Shown: positions 54,337 through 62,989 of the stretch, one piece after another
How positions within the stretch are numbered: position 1 is the stretch's first letter
How the letters are laid out: the number at the start of each line of letters is the position of its first letter
NCBI RefSeq assembly: GCF_000238915.1
Contig: NZ_BAEG01000012.1
Span: forward strand, 1 to 64,000
DNA: 64,000 bases
Reading direction: 5' to 3'
Source: Arthrobacter globiformis NBRC 12137
GTDB taxonomy: Bacteria > Actinomycetota > Actinomycetes > Actinomycetales > Micrococcaceae
Notes under the pieces: generated by a model
Seen by the model: only the letters and a program-made list of their open reading frames with translations
Database searches by the model: none
What the model was told of the DNA's origin: nothing
Position numbers and translations under genes: made by a program

Positions 54337-54600
54337 GTGAACAGCAGCCGCACGGCGAAGTGGTTATCACTCGCCCAGGGGGACGTTATTACCTTCAGCC
54401 GCCGAGGGCTGACTCTTTGGGGCGGTGTCATCGATGACCGCACTGAAGACGGTCACATCATCTGGGTGACCGACGAGGTCGGCACCCGCCGGCTGGTCCA
54501 TTCCCAGGACGAATATGACTTCGCCGTCACTGGCAACGTCTATTTCCAGCGGGATTCCCGGGTCATTGATCCACGTGCCGGTGAAGCCCTGACCTGCTGA
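54337..54600 (+). CDS. Small hypothetical protein
   Basis: An 87-aa soluble protein, family not recognised. It is rich in beta strands (GDVITFSRRGLTLWGGVIDDRT, HIIWVTDEVGTRRLVHSQDEYDF), giving the look of a small SH3- or KOW-like barrel. GTG 54337 follows AGGGAAG at normal spacing. It lies 38 bp downstream of the frameshifted dehydrogenase, and a strong terminator follows directly, so it may be the last cistron of that operon. Confidence 0.65.
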   Translation: MNSSRTAKWLSLAQGDVITFSRRGLTLWGGVIDDRTEDGHIIWVTDEVGTRRLVHSQDEYDFAVTGNVYFQRDSRVIDPRAGEALTC

Positions 54601-54613
54601 GCCTCAGGGCCGC

Positions 54614-54654
54614 AAACCCCTCCGCCCCGGCGCCTCGCCGGGACGGAGGGGTTT
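54614..54654. terminator. Bidirectional terminator
   Basis: AAACCCCTCCG (54614-54624) pairs with CGGAGGGGTTT (54644-54654), with an inner CCCGGCG/CGCCGGG stem. A-rich and T-rich flanks allow use from both strands, suiting the convergent genes on either side. Confidence 0.85.
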
Positions 54655-54677
54655 CCGTCGTGTGGGCTACGCTGCGG

Positions 54678-55025
54678 TCAGTCCGCGTCGATCTCTTCCA
54701 GCAGGTCCTTGGCAGCCTTGCGGATGTCGTCGTGGTCGTACTGTGCCGCCCGGCTCTCCAGCGAAATGATGGCGCAGCGGTGGACCTTCTTGAGGTCCCC
54801 GAATGGGAAGCTCACGCTGCTCTTGGTGCCTTCGGACTTCTCGCGGTCAATGCCGAGGTGCCACTTCGAGAACTCGTCGAAGCCGTGCTTATCGATGAAG
54901 GAATTCTCGTCGCCCGCTGAGGGAGCGTGTTCGCTCCAGTCATCACGGACGTCCCGCTCCACCTTCCCGTTCTTAAGGAGACTGCGTGCATGCTCCAACG
55001 CCTTGCGGTTCAGTTTCGTAGCCAT
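54678..55025 (-). CDS. Conserved hypothetical protein (115 aa)
   Basis: A charged, soluble protein with no named domain that I can assign. It reads as a helical N-terminus (NRKALEHARSLLKNGKVERDVRDDWSEHAP), a central FIDKHGFDEFSKWHLGID segment, and a C-terminal helix (DDIRKAAKDLLEEIDAD). Similar proteins are common in Micrococcaceae as I recall, usually unnamed. ATG 55025. It converges on the previous gene across a bidirectional terminator. Confidence 0.75.
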   Translation of the reverse strand: MATKLNRKALEHARSLLKNGKVERDVRDDWSEHAPSAGDENSFIDKHGFDEFSKWHLGIDREKSEGTKSSVSFPFGDLKKVHRCAIISLESRAAQYDHDDIRKAAKDLLEEIDAD

Positions 55026-55217
55026 GGGGTGCCTCCGCCTGCTGGGTGGTCAGATCCGAGAACAGATCAAGGCTAAGACCGACGACGGCGCCCCGCCAGT
55101 CCCCGCGGTAGGGCCAGGTCCCGTTGGCCCCGGACCTGGCAGTAGGGCCAATGCGGTTTAACTGCCCGGAGACGCGGCCGAAACGTGTCCACAACACTGG
55201 CCGCATAGCTTTGCGCC

Positions 55218-55445
55218 ATGACCATCACAAAGTCGCTTACCCGGATGCGCGCGGCGCTCGCGGACGCCCTGCTCTTGCCGCCGGTTCCTGCCACTGCCGA
55301 GCAGGCCAACGACGCCCTCCAGGAGGTCACACGATGGGCGTGGCTGCCTGCGCTCAGCGGGGTCGCCGTCGGGGGTGACCACGCGCTCAGGATGCACGGA
55401 AATACCGCCGGCCAGCCCACGAAACAGGCGGAAAAGACCATTTAG
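55218..55445 (+). CDS. Possible small protein (75 aa), weak support
   Basis: The open frame starts at ATG 55218 without a clear ribosome site and has no recognisable motif (MTITKSLTRMRAALADALLL start). Composition is compatible with coding but short. An inverted repeat GCCAGGTCC/GGACCTGGC (55113-55140) lies upstream. It could equally be leader sequence of the DUF4193 gene. Confidence 0.25.
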   Translation: MTITKSLTRMRAALADALLLPPVPATAEQANDALQEVTRWAWLPALSGVAVGGDHALRMHGNTAGQPTKQAEKTI

Positions 55446-55548
55446 TGTCGCGTTGGCCACACTATTCTTGACGTTGCCGCTTTATGACCTAAACTGCTTC
55501 ACTGAGGTGCCTGAATGGCGCTGTGCAGCAACGAAAGTGAACAACGCT

Positions 55549-55851
55549 ATGGCTACCGATTACGACGCCCCACGCAAGACAGAAGAAGAGTCTCCCTCCG
55601 AATCGCTGGAGGCACTCCAGGCGTCCCGCGGCGGCGGTGCCCAGACCGCCGTTATCGACGTCGACGAGAACGACACCGCCGAGGGAATCGACCTTCCGGG
55701 CGCCGATCTTTCCAACGAGGAACTGACGGTCATCGTCGTCCCCGAGCAGTCCGACGAGTTCACCTGCGGCTCCTGCTTCCTGGTCCGCCACCGGTCCCAG
55801 GTAGCCAAGGAAAAGAACGGCTTGAAGTACTGCCACGACTGCGAAGGCTAA
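55549..55851 (+). CDS. DUF4193 zinc-ribbon-like protein
   Basis: A 100-aa acidic cytoplasmic protein of the actinobacterial DUF4193 family. The N-terminal two thirds are disordered and Glu/Asp-rich (YDAPRKTEEESPSESLEAL). The C-terminus carries FTCGSCFLVRHRSQ and YCHDCEG, two CxxC pairs that probably bind zinc. The family is widely conserved in Actinobacteria and of unknown role. ATG 55549 is the family's usual MATDYDAPR start, though the frame is open upstream to 55375. Confidence 0.88.
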   Translation: MATDYDAPRKTEEESPSESLEALQASRGGGAQTAVIDVDENDTAEGIDLPGADLSNEELTVIVVPEQSDEFTCGSCFLVRHRSQVAKEKNGLKYCHDCEG

Positions 55852-55927
55852 ACAGCCACTCCGCGCATATTCCGCTTTGCAGCCAGGCAGCCTTCATAGC
55901 CAGGCAGCCGCCAAAGCAAAGCCACGC

Positions 55928-55968
55928 GAGGCGCCGGCTCCCCATGGGGAGGCCGGCGCCTCGCTTTT
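55928..55968. terminator. Terminator after the DUF4193 gene
   Basis: GAGGCGCCGG (55928-55937) and CCGGCGCCTC (55953-55962) pair, with an inner TCCCC/GGGGA stem, followed by GCTTTT. Between here and the next start at 56226 (about 260 bp) I see no further gene. Confidence 0.85.
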
Positions 55969-56225
55969 CATGCCCTCACAGATTTTTTGCGTCCGCACAG
56001 CCTTTTTGGGACCGCACAAGCGCCGTTATCTGCGGTAACGGAAGCGTGGAGAAAGGGCCACGAACGCCTCTCGAACCCCACAAAAGCACGCCCGGAATCA
56101 CGGCCCCGTGACCCGTATTTTGCGATGTTAACGGTTGCGCCCCGAACCGGCCACATCCCTCGTATAGGGCCTTTGACGCTCCTACTCTGGAGCTATCCAA
56201 TCACTCATCCGAAAGGGGTGGCCAA

Positions 56226-56774
56226 ATGAAAAGAATTCCCGCCTGGCTCACAGTCATATTTCTGGCTGTTGGGCTGGGCCTGCTGGCTCCGGGCTCCGCC
56301 TCGGCAGCCTCCTACTGCGGGCAGGTGTGGGGCTCGCTGGCGAAGGCAGACAAGACCATGAGTACCGCAGCCGTCACCAACGTCCGCACAGGGCAGCACT
56401 ACTGCTTCGACCGCCTCGTGATCGACCTCAAGGGCAAAGCCAAAGGCTACAACGTCCGCTACGTTTCCGAAGTGGCCCAGGAAGGGTCCGGCCTGCCGGT
56501 CAAGCTTCGTGGCGCGGCCTTCCTGCAACTGACCATCAACTCGCCGGCCTATGACAATGCCACCGGCAAAGCGACCTTCATTCCGGCCAACCGGTCCGAG
56601 GTGACCAACGTTTCCGGGTACCACACGTTCCGGCAGGTGGCGTGGGCAGGAAGCTTCGAGGGCTACACGACACTCGGCCTGGGCGTCCGTGCCCGGCTGC
56701 CATTCAAGGTGTACACGCTGGATGGCCCCGGGTCCGGTTCCCGGCTCGTCGTCGACGTCGCCCACTACTGGTGA
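56226..56774 (+). CDS. Secreted AMIN-like domain protein
   Basis: A 182-aa exported protein. A Sec signal peptide is evident (MKRIPAW then a hydrophobic run, cleavage near ASA-AS at about residue 28). The mature part reads as AMIN-like: TNVRTGQHYCFDRLVIDLKG, YNVRYVSEV, LQLTINSPA, and a final GSRLVVDVAHYW. Two cysteines (YCGQ, YCFD) may form a disulfide. Related actinobacterial proteins are short, secreted and of unknown role, possibly wall-associated. ATG 56226 follows AAAGGGG. Monocistronic, ended by the hairpin at 56866-56899. Confidence 0.8.
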   Translation: MKRIPAWLTVIFLAVGLGLLAPGSASAASYCGQVWGSLAKADKTMSTAAVTNVRTGQHYCFDRLVIDLKGKAKGYNVRYVSEVAQEGSGLPVKLRGAAFLQLTINSPAYDNATGKATFIPANRSEVTNVSGYHTFRQVAWAGSFEGYTTLGLGVRARLPFKVYTLDGPGSGSRLVVDVAHYW

Positions 56775-56865
56775 GTCGCCTGCGGTAGGGGAGCAGGTGG
56801 GCTGACGGGACAAGGGGGTCCTGGAGACGCTGATTGGCTCCACGCCGATTTGCTCCAATGCAAGC

Positions 56866-56899
56866 GATGCCCCGCCTCCGGTCCGGGAGGCGGGGCATC
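56866..56899. terminator. Bidirectional terminator between convergent genes
   Basis: GATGCCCCGCCTCC (56866-56879) pairs perfectly with GGAGGCGGGGCATC (56886-56899). It ends both the secreted-protein gene (+) and the permease operon (-). Confidence 0.8.
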
Positions 56900-56918
56900 G
56901 CCGCATTCGCAGGCGGTG

Positions 56919-58475
56919 TTATTCGGGCACCACCAGCGCAGGGGTGTCGCGGCGGATGGTGTCGCCCCGGAAATATCCGGGCCGCAGCCGCGCCATTACC
57001 AGCATGAAGAGGATCCCCAGGGCCAGGATCCCGACGCCGAGCACGAAGACGAGCCCTACCCCGAAGACCTGCGAACCGCTGCCAAACTCAGGCGCCCAGC
57101 TGTCGATGGCGGTCTGCAGGAAGACCACCGTCAGGCCGATGCCGCCCAGCAGCGGACACAGCAGCCGCAGCACGAAGTTGCGGACACTGCTGAAAACGCT
57201 CCCGCGGAAGTACCAGGCGCAGGCAAACGCTGTCAGCCCGTAGTAGAAACAGATCATCAGGCCGAGGGCCAGGATGGTGTCGTTGAGGACGTTCTCGCTT
57301 ACCACGTGCATCACGGCGTAGAACCCGGCCGACAGCACGCCTGCGGCGACGGTGGCGAAGCCCGGCGTCGAAAATTTCCTGCTCATGTGGCTGAACTGCC
57401 GGGGCATGGCGCCGTAGTGGGCCATCGCGAGCAGGCTGCGCGATGGCGATGTGAACGTCGACTGCAGCGACGCCGCCGAACTGGACAGGACCGCGAGGGA
57501 CATCAGGATGGCGAACGGGCCCATGACGGGGGAGGCCAGCGCGGTGAAGACGTTCGCGTGGTTCTCCTCGTTGTTGAGGCCGATCCCCGTGTCACCGACG
57601 CCGGCGAACATCATGGTGGCGATGGTCACCAGCAGGTAGATGCCCAGGACGACGACGGCGGTCAGGGTTCCGGCCAGGCCGGCGGTCTTCTTCCCGTTGG
57701 CCGTTTCCTCGTTGACGGTAAGGCACACGTCCCAGCCCCAGTAGACGAAGATGGACAGCGAGATGCCTGCGGCAACCTGGCCGAATGTCTCGATCTTTGT
57801 CACGTCGAACCAGTCCCAGCTGAAGGGGATGGCGGTGCTGGACGTGGACCAGTTGGCGAAGGCCATGGCCACGAAGAGGCCCAAAACCACCAGCTGGAAA
57901 CCCACCAGGCCGTACTGGACAACCTTGGTGGTGTGCAGGCCGCGATAGCTGACCCACACGGCCAGCGCCACGAAGACGAAACACGTCAGCACGTTCAGCG
58001 GCTTGTTGGCGGCGAGGTCCGCCAGTTCCGGCGACCCGGTCAGCTGCGCCAGGAAGAGGTAGAAGAAGTCCACCGCCACCCCGGCGAGGTTGGACAGCAC
58101 GATGATGTTGGCGGCCAGCAGGCCCCAGCCGCCCATCCAGCCAACCCACGGCCCGAACGCCTTGGTCACCCACGTGAACGTGGTGCCGCTGTCCGGAGAG
58201 TCAGCGTTCAGCTCCCGGTAGGCGAGCGACACGAGGATCATGGGGATGAAGCCGATGAGGAAGATCACCGGCAGCTGGAGCCCCGCCTCGTTTACCGTGG
58301 GACCCAGCGCGCTGGTCAGCGTGTAGGCCGGCGCGATGGTCGAGATACCCAGGACGACGACGGCCAGGAGGCCCAGCTGCCCGCCCTTGAGGCCCTTCCC
58401 GGTGATGCCGTGCGTTGCTTCGCCAGCCGGGGGAGTGCTCTTCCCTCCGGGCTGGATGCTCGTGGTTTGGCTCAT
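56919..58475 (-). CDS. APC-family amino acid/polyamine permease
   Basis: A 518-aa protein with 12 or so transmembrane helices. APC-superfamily features are visible: GKGLKGGQLGLLAVVVLGISTIAPAYTL at helix 1 with the unwound GISTIAP, SLAYRELNADSPDSGTTFTW at helix 2, and the WGWDVCLTVNEETANG motif in helix 6. It starts 12 nt after the stop of the agmatine deiminase gene and is cotranscribed with it, so a role in agmatine, putrescine or arginine uptake is likely by context (inference). The protein is longer than plain APC permeases by a polar N-terminal tail. Confidence 0.88.
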   Translation of the reverse strand: MSQTTSIQPGGKSTPPAGEATHGITGKGLKGGQLGLLAVVVLGISTIAPAYTLTSALGPTVNEAGLQLPVIFLIGFIPMILVSLAYRELNADSPDSGTTFTWVTKAFGPWVGWMGGWGLLAANIIVLSNLAGVAVDFFYLFLAQLTGSPELADLAANKPLNVLTCFVFVALAVWVSYRGLHTTKVVQYGLVGFQLVVLGLFVAMAFANWSTSSTAIPFSWDWFDVTKIETFGQVAAGISLSIFVYWGWDVCLTVNEETANGKKTAGLAGTLTAVVVLGIYLLVTIATMMFAGVGDTGIGLNNEENHANVFTALASPVMGPFAILMSLAVLSSSAASLQSTFTSPSRSLLAMAHYGAMPRQFSHMSRKFSTPGFATVAAGVLSAGFYAVMHVVSENVLNDTILALGLMICFYYGLTAFACAWYFRGSVFSSVRNFVLRLLCPLLGGIGLTVVFLQTAIDSWAPEFGSGSQVFGVGLVFVLGVGILALGILFMLVMARLRPGYFRGDTIRRDTPALVVPE

Positions 58476-58487
58476 GACTTGCCCTTT

Positions 58488-59513
58488 CTAGACTGCAGCG
58501 GGCTGCTGCTGGGTGATGCAGTGAATGCCCCCGCCGCGGGCGAAGAGTTCGCGGGCATCGATGCCCACCACCTTGCGCCCGGGATACGCATCCGCGAGGA
58601 TGCGGAGCGCCTTCTCGTCATTGGGGTCGGCGAACGTGCAGGCGATGACGCCGCCGTTGACCACCACATGGTTGATGTAGCTGTAGTCCACGAAGCCCTC
58701 CGGATCCGTCAGCGCAACGGGCGCCGGGACTTCGACGATGGACCATTCCCGGCCCGCAGCATCTGTAGTGGAGGACAGGAAACTGATGATTTCGCGGCTG
58801 ACCTCATAGTCCGGGTGGGCGGGGTTCTGCTGGGAATGGACCAGCAGGGTGCCCGGGGACGGGATGGCGGCAACGATATCGACGTGCCCGCGCGTCCCGA
58901 ACCGCTGTGAGTCGCGGGTAAGGCCGCGGGGCAGCCAGATCACCTTCGTGGCGCCAATGGTCCCGGCCAGTTCGGCCTCGACGTCGGCCTTGCTGAGACC
59001 GGGGTTGCGGCCCGGATCCAGCTGCACCGTTTCGGTGACCAGCACCGTGCCCTCGCCGTCCACCTGGATTCCGCCGCCCTCGTTGACCAGTTCGGACACG
59101 AGGTGCCGAGCGCTGGACCGTCCGGCCACCTCGGCGGCGACCAGCGCGTCCTTGTCCCAGCTGGCCCAGTCCTGGGCACCCCAGCCGTTGAAGACCCAGT
59201 CGACGGCGCCCAGGGCGTCTTTTCCGTCCAGGACAAACGTCGGGCCGATGTCGCGCATCCAGGCGTCGTTGAGTTCCGCTGTCAGCACCTCGACGGCGGG
59301 GGACAGATAGCGTGCGGCTGTCCCGACGTCGGACGGGTCCACCACCATGGTGACCGGTTCAAACTCGACGGCGGCGTTCGCGACGGCGGCCCAGACGGAA
59401 CGGGCGGCGTGCGCCGCCTCAGCGGTGTCGCCGAGGGTGTAGCCGCCGGTGGGAAAGGCCATCCAGAGCCGCTCCTGGCGCGCCGTCTCGGCCGGCATCC
59501 GCCACGCGCTCAC
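58488..59513 (-). CDS. aguA: Agmatine deiminase family enzyme
   Basis: A 341-aa cytoplasmic guanidine-modifying enzyme converting agmatine to N-carbamoylputrescine and ammonia. Family residues are in place: NDAWMRDIGPTFV, NEGGGIQVDGEGT, GHVDIVAAI with the catalytic His/Asp pair, and the nucleophile Cys in GGGIHCITQQQPA at the C-terminus. Peptidylarginine deiminase activity of the same family is less likely because no signal peptide exists and the next gene is an N-carbamoylputrescine amidase homologue. Its start overlaps that gene's stop by 4 nt, so translation is coupled. Confidence 0.9.
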   Translation of the reverse strand: MSAWRMPAETARQERLWMAFPTGGYTLGDTAEAAHAARSVWAAVANAAVEFEPVTMVVDPSDVGTAARYLSPAVEVLTAELNDAWMRDIGPTFVLDGKDALGAVDWVFNGWGAQDWASWDKDALVAAEVAGRSSARHLVSELVNEGGGIQVDGEGTVLVTETVQLDPGRNPGLSKADVEAELAGTIGATKVIWLPRGLTRDSQRFGTRGHVDIVAAIPSPGTLLVHSQQNPAHPDYEVSREIISFLSSTTDAAGREWSIVEVPAPVALTDPEGFVDYSYINHVVVNGGVIACTFADPNDEKALRILADAYPGRKVVGIDARELFARGGGIHCITQQQPAAV

Positions 59514-60571
59514 GCGTTTGCCCCGGCGGTTGCGGAGCCGCTGGTTGAGCTTGCCGAAAGCAGGTCCGGCGTGCCGAACGGCTCCTTGGGACGGACCGGT
59601 TCTGTGAGCCGTGCGTAGGTGTCGGGGCGGCGGGTGGACAGGAACGGGAACAGCGTCAGCCAGTCCCTGCGCTGGTCCAGGTCGAGGTCGGCCACGAGGA
59701 CTGCCGACTCGTCGCGGGGCGCCTGGACCAGGATGCGGCCGTAGGGGTCCGAAATGAAGGAAGAGCCGTAGAAGTTCAGACTGCCCTCCTGGCCCCAGCG
59801 GTTCGGGACCACCATGAACAGGCCGTTGGCGATGCCGTTGCCCACGATGACCTGCTGCCAGAGCGGCTGGGTGTCAAAGTCCGGGAACAGCGGCTCGGAA
59901 CCGATCGCCGTCGGGTACACCAGCAGTTCGGCGCCCCCGAGGGAGTACATGCGGGCCAGCTCGGGGAACCATTCGTCCCAGCAGGTGGGCATCCCCAGCC
60001 GGGCGCCGCCGAGTTCAGCCGGGGCATGGACCTGGTAGGCGTCCCCCGCTGCGGGACCCTGGCGGAAGAACTTGTCCTCGTAGTATCCGGCGGTCACCGG
60101 GATGTGCAGCTTGTGGGTGGCGGCCAGTAGCTCGCCGGCCGGGGACACGAGGATGGAGGTGTTCAGGCCCAGGCCGTCGTCCGAGCCGTCCGGGTTGCCG
60201 GCGCGCTGGTAGAGCGAGGCATGGACGGTGATGCCGTTCCGGCGGGCGGCCTCGGCGGCAAAGCGGAACGTGGGGCCGGTCAGCAGGTCCTCGGCGGTGT
60301 CGGAGGGGCGCAGCCGGTCCTGGCCCTGCCGTGCAAGGTCATTCTCCGGAACCTGGTCTGCGGGGTAGCGGGAGAGGGTGAGCTCGGGCAAGAACACCAC
60401 GGTGGCGCCCAGCCGGGCCGCCCGGTCGATGCCGTCGTTGAGTTCCGCACGGAGTGCGGCGGCGCTGCTGTGCCAGCGGTGCTGCACAACGCCCGCCCTC
60501 AAGGCGGGGCGGCCGGACGGCGCTGTCCGGGCGAGGGAGGCAGGCGCGTTGAGGCAGGTTACTTCGATCAT
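59510..60571 (-). CDS. aguB: Nitrilase-family amidase, N-carbamoylputrescine amidase type
   Basis: A 353-aa carbon-nitrogen hydrolase that would cut N-carbamoylputrescine to putrescine, CO2 and ammonia. The Glu-Lys-Cys triad is seen in VVFLPELTLSRYP, THKLHIPVTAGYYE and GMPTCWDEWFPELAR. The DKFFRQGPA and GEPLF-like segments fit AguB, as does operon order with aguA and an APC permease. ATG 60571 (MIEVTCLN) is preceded by GGAG on the minus strand; the frame's extension to 60652 runs across the palindromic operator. Family specificity is broad, so function is supported mainly by context. Confidence 0.85.
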   Translation of the reverse strand: MIEVTCLNAPASLARTAPSGRPALRAGVVQHRWHSSAAALRAELNDGIDRAARLGATVVFLPELTLSRYPADQVPENDLARQGQDRLRPSDTAEDLLTGPTFRFAAEAARRNGITVHASLYQRAGNPDGSDDGLGLNTSILVSPAGELLAATHKLHIPVTAGYYEDKFFRQGPAAGDAYQVHAPAELGGARLGMPTCWDEWFPELARMYSLGGAELLVYPTAIGSEPLFPDFDTQPLWQQVIVGNGIANGLFMVVPNRWGQEGSLNFYGSSFISDPYGRILVQAPRDESAVLVADLDLDQRRDWLTLFPFLSTRRPDTYARLTEPVRPKEPFGTPDLLSASSTSGSATAGANA

Positions 60572-60601
60572 GATGATGATTACTCCAGTGAGACGACCGT
60601 C

Positions 60602-60626
60602 ACTAAATGAATGACGTTCATTTAGT
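60602..60626. promoter_or_regulatory. Palindromic operator upstream of the agmatine operon
   Basis: ACTAAATGAA and TTCATTTAGT form a perfect 10-bp inverted repeat with a 5-bp centre (TGACG), 31 bp upstream of the aguB start. Size and symmetry suit a TetR-family repressor; none is encoded next to the operon. Confidence 0.75.
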
Positions 60627-60786
60627 ATGCACGTGCAGCGCGGGTGTGGCAAGGGCTATTTGAATGCTGATCATTTACGACCCGCAAAGTAGTAAGTAAG
60701 CTGATCGTGAAATTGGCGCCTCGGCGCTCCCGGTCCCTGGGCCGCTGATGTAGCGTCGAAACCACTGGACCAATCGAGGAGGATTC

Positions 60787-61266
60787 ATGAAGGCTTCACC
60801 GACACTGACCAACAACATGCAGGCCGTCCTGACGGACCTGATCGAACTGCACATCCAGGGCAAGCAGGCGCACTGGAACATCGTTGGAACCAACTTCAGG
60901 GATCTGCACCTTCAGCTCGACGAGATCGTCGACGCCGCCCGGGCCTTTGCCGACGACATCGCGGAGCGCATGCGTGCCCTGCACGCCCTGCCGGACGGTC
61001 GCAGCACGACTGTTGCGAAGTCGACCCACCTTCCCCCGTTCCCCGACGGGCTCATCAACACCAAGGATGCGATCGACCGCATCGTGGCAGCGCTCGAAGC
61101 GGCCGTAGGCACCATGCGCAAGGTCCATGACGAGGTGGATGAGGAGGACCCCACCACTGCAGACCTGCTGCATACGTTCATCGAAAAGCTCGAGCAGTAC
61201 GCGTGGATGGTTGGCGCCGAGAACATGAAGGCGTCGGCCAACGTCACGCACCCTGACAGCAAGTAG
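60787..61266 (+). CDS. dps: Dps-like DNA-protection ferritin
   Basis: A 159-aa ferritin-like protein. Ferroxidase-site residues characteristic of Dps are present: DLIELHIQGKQAHWNIVGTNFRDLHLQLDEI (two His and Trp, then Asp/Glu) and AFADDIAERMRAL. It forms dodecamers that bind iron, detoxify peroxide and, in some members, coat DNA. Length is typical. ATG 60787 follows GAGGAGG. Monocistronic between the agmatine operon (divergent) and a strong terminator. Confidence 0.93.
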   Translation: MKASPTLTNNMQAVLTDLIELHIQGKQAHWNIVGTNFRDLHLQLDEIVDAARAFADDIAERMRALHALPDGRSTTVAKSTHLPPFPDGLINTKDAIDRIVAALEAAVGTMRKVHDEVDEEDPTTADLLHTFIEKLEQYAWMVGAENMKASANVTHPDSK

Positions 61267-61300
61267 CCGGCCGGCGGGACAAGCCAAGAGCCGATTGCAG

Positions 61301-61339
61301 CGGGCAGCCCCGGAGTAATTCTCCGGGGCTGCCCGTTTC
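61301..61339. terminator. Terminator between dps and the exporter gene
   Basis: CGGGCAGCCCCGGAG (61301-61315) and CTCCGGGGCTGCCCG (61321-61335) pair over all 15 bp around TAATT, followed by TTTCT. It serves both convergent genes. Confidence 0.88.
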
Positions 61340-61347
61340 TGTGCCGG

Positions 61348-62922
61348 CTACTTCGCGGGCGGGATGCGGCGAAGTACGACGGCGGCGAGCACCGAGGCTC
61401 CTGCCATCAGTACCAGCGCGATCGCCGCGGTGATGTGGACGCCGGAATCGAAGGCGGCCCGGGCGGCCGCCGTGAGCCCCTCGGCCAGCGGAGCCGGCAG
61501 CGACCCGGCGAGCTCCATGGCACCGGCCAGGGTCTCCCTGGCCTGGTCCGCCGACTCTGCCGGGACTGCGTGGGCAACGGTCTCCGGGAGGGCGAGATGC
61601 TGCTGGTATGACGCGGTCAGGATGGACCCCAGGAGGGCTGTCCCGAGGAGTGAGCCCACTTCGTAGCCGGTCTCCGATATGGCCGCCGCTGCGCCGGATT
61701 TTTCCGCCGGCACGGCGCCCAGTATCAGATCGTTCGAGATGGTCTCGGCAGAACCCACGCCCAGCGCCAGGACGAGGAGGGCGACCAGCAGTGCGGTGGG
61801 CCCGGCGTCGTGATCCCCGAACGCCACGATGCAGTAGCCGGCGGCGCTCAGCGCCAGTCCGGCGGCCACCACAAAGCCCGGCCGGACCTTCCGGACCAGC
61901 GGAACCACGAGCAATCCCGCCACCACGGTGGCCGTCAGGGCCGGCAGCATGGCGGTGCCCGACTCTGACGGTGACATGCCTTCGAGCAGCTGCAGGTGCT
62001 GGGCCAGAAACAGGATGAAGCCGTTGTAGGAGAACAGCGCCAGGATGTTTGCCGTGATCGCTGTGCTGAACACGCGGTTCCTGAACAGTGACATATCCAG
62101 CAGTGGGGACATGTCCAGGAGCGGGGACGCGAGGGCGTGCTGGCGGCGGACAAACAGGAGTCCCATGGCCAGGCCAAACGCCAGAACCCCGAACGGCGTC
62201 ACGCCGGGTCCATGGGTGGCCAGTTCCTTGATGCCGTAGACCACCGGCACCATGGCCAGCATCGACAGCACCACGCTGGCCACGTCCACGCGGCCGGGAT
62301 TCGGATCCTTGGATTCCGGAATGAGGAAGCGACCCAGCACCAGTGGCGGCAGCATGATGGGCACGGCCACGAGCAGGACGGCGCCCCACCAGAAGTGCTC
62401 CACCAGCCAGCCGCCAAAGATCGGTCCCAGCGCTGCGCCGCCGGAGAACCCCGCAGCCCAGATGGCCACGGCCAGCCTCCGCCTGCCCGGCTCCCGGAAG
62501 ATGTTGCGGATCAGTGACAGCGTGGACGGCATGAGCATGGCGCCGAAGAATCCGAGAGCCGCGCGGCCGGCAATGAGCCATTCGGCACTCGGGGCGAAGG
62601 CGGACGCCGCGGAGACCACAGCGAAGCCGGAAATGCCGACCAGCAGCAGCCGGCGGCGCCCGATCCTGTCGCCGAGGCTGCCCATGGCAACAAGGAGTCC
62701 GGCGAGGACCAGGGCGTATGCATCCACCACCCACAAAAGCTGTACGCCCGAGGGGTCGAGGCTGCGGGCGATTGCGGGAAGGGCGAACGTCAGCGCAGTG
62801 TTGTCCACGGCCACCAGGAGGACCGGGAACATGAGCAGGGCCAGGGCGAACCAGTCGCGCGCGCCACCGCGGGCCTGCTCTGCGGACGTGTTCTCCGGGC
62901 GAAGGGTTGAGTGCAGGGTCAT
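61348..62922 (-). CDS. QacA/EmrB-type (DHA2) MFS drug exporter
   Basis: A 524-aa exporter with 14 predicted helices. DHA2 signatures are visible: LVAVDNTALTFALPAIARSL (motif D1 with the acidic residue), LLWVVDAYALVLAGLLVAMGSLGDRIGRRR (motif A), and the helix-5 motif C form GFSGGAALGPIFGGWLVE. A large C-terminal bundle follows. ATG 62922 is taken because the frame's extension to 63204 would cross the operator and the divergent regulator gene. Its start codon abuts the palindrome at 62927-62954, so a bound repressor would block it fully. The substrate is probably a cationic toxin by family, unproven. Confidence 0.9.
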   Translation of the reverse strand: MTLHSTLRPENTSAEQARGGARDWFALALLMFPVLLVAVDNTALTFALPAIARSLDPSGVQLLWVVDAYALVLAGLLVAMGSLGDRIGRRRLLLVGISGFAVVSAASAFAPSAEWLIAGRAALGFFGAMLMPSTLSLIRNIFREPGRRRLAVAIWAAGFSGGAALGPIFGGWLVEHFWWGAVLLVAVPIMLPPLVLGRFLIPESKDPNPGRVDVASVVLSMLAMVPVVYGIKELATHGPGVTPFGVLAFGLAMGLLFVRRQHALASPLLDMSPLLDMSLFRNRVFSTAITANILALFSYNGFILFLAQHLQLLEGMSPSESGTAMLPALTATVVAGLLVVPLVRKVRPGFVVAAGLALSAAGYCIVAFGDHDAGPTALLVALLVLALGVGSAETISNDLILGAVPAEKSGAAAAISETGYEVGSLLGTALLGSILTASYQQHLALPETVAHAVPAESADQARETLAGAMELAGSLPAPLAEGLTAAARAAFDSGVHITAAIALVLMAGASVLAAVVLRRIPPAK

Positions 62923-62926
62923 GAAG

Positions 62927-62954
62927 TAACTATACCGTCCAGACGGTATAGTTA
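62927..62954. promoter_or_regulatory. 28-bp perfect palindrome, QacR-like operator
   Basis: TAACTATACCGTC and GACGGTATAGTTA are exact inverted repeats around CA. The site lies between the divergent exporter and TetR genes, 4 bp from the exporter start codon. Length and symmetry recall the QacR operator bound by a pair of dimers. Confidence 0.88.
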
Positions 62955-62989
62955 TAAACCCGGCGTCGGAACCGGGCATGATGGGAGCC

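Noticed and set aside
56850..58910. 686-aa open frame on the plus strand
   Set aside because: Antisense to the APC permease, with a Gly/Gln/Arg-rich low-complexity translation; shadow frame.
58488..59513. Peptidylarginine deiminase
   Set aside because: No signal peptide, and coupling to an N-carbamoylputrescine amidase homologue favours agmatine deiminase.
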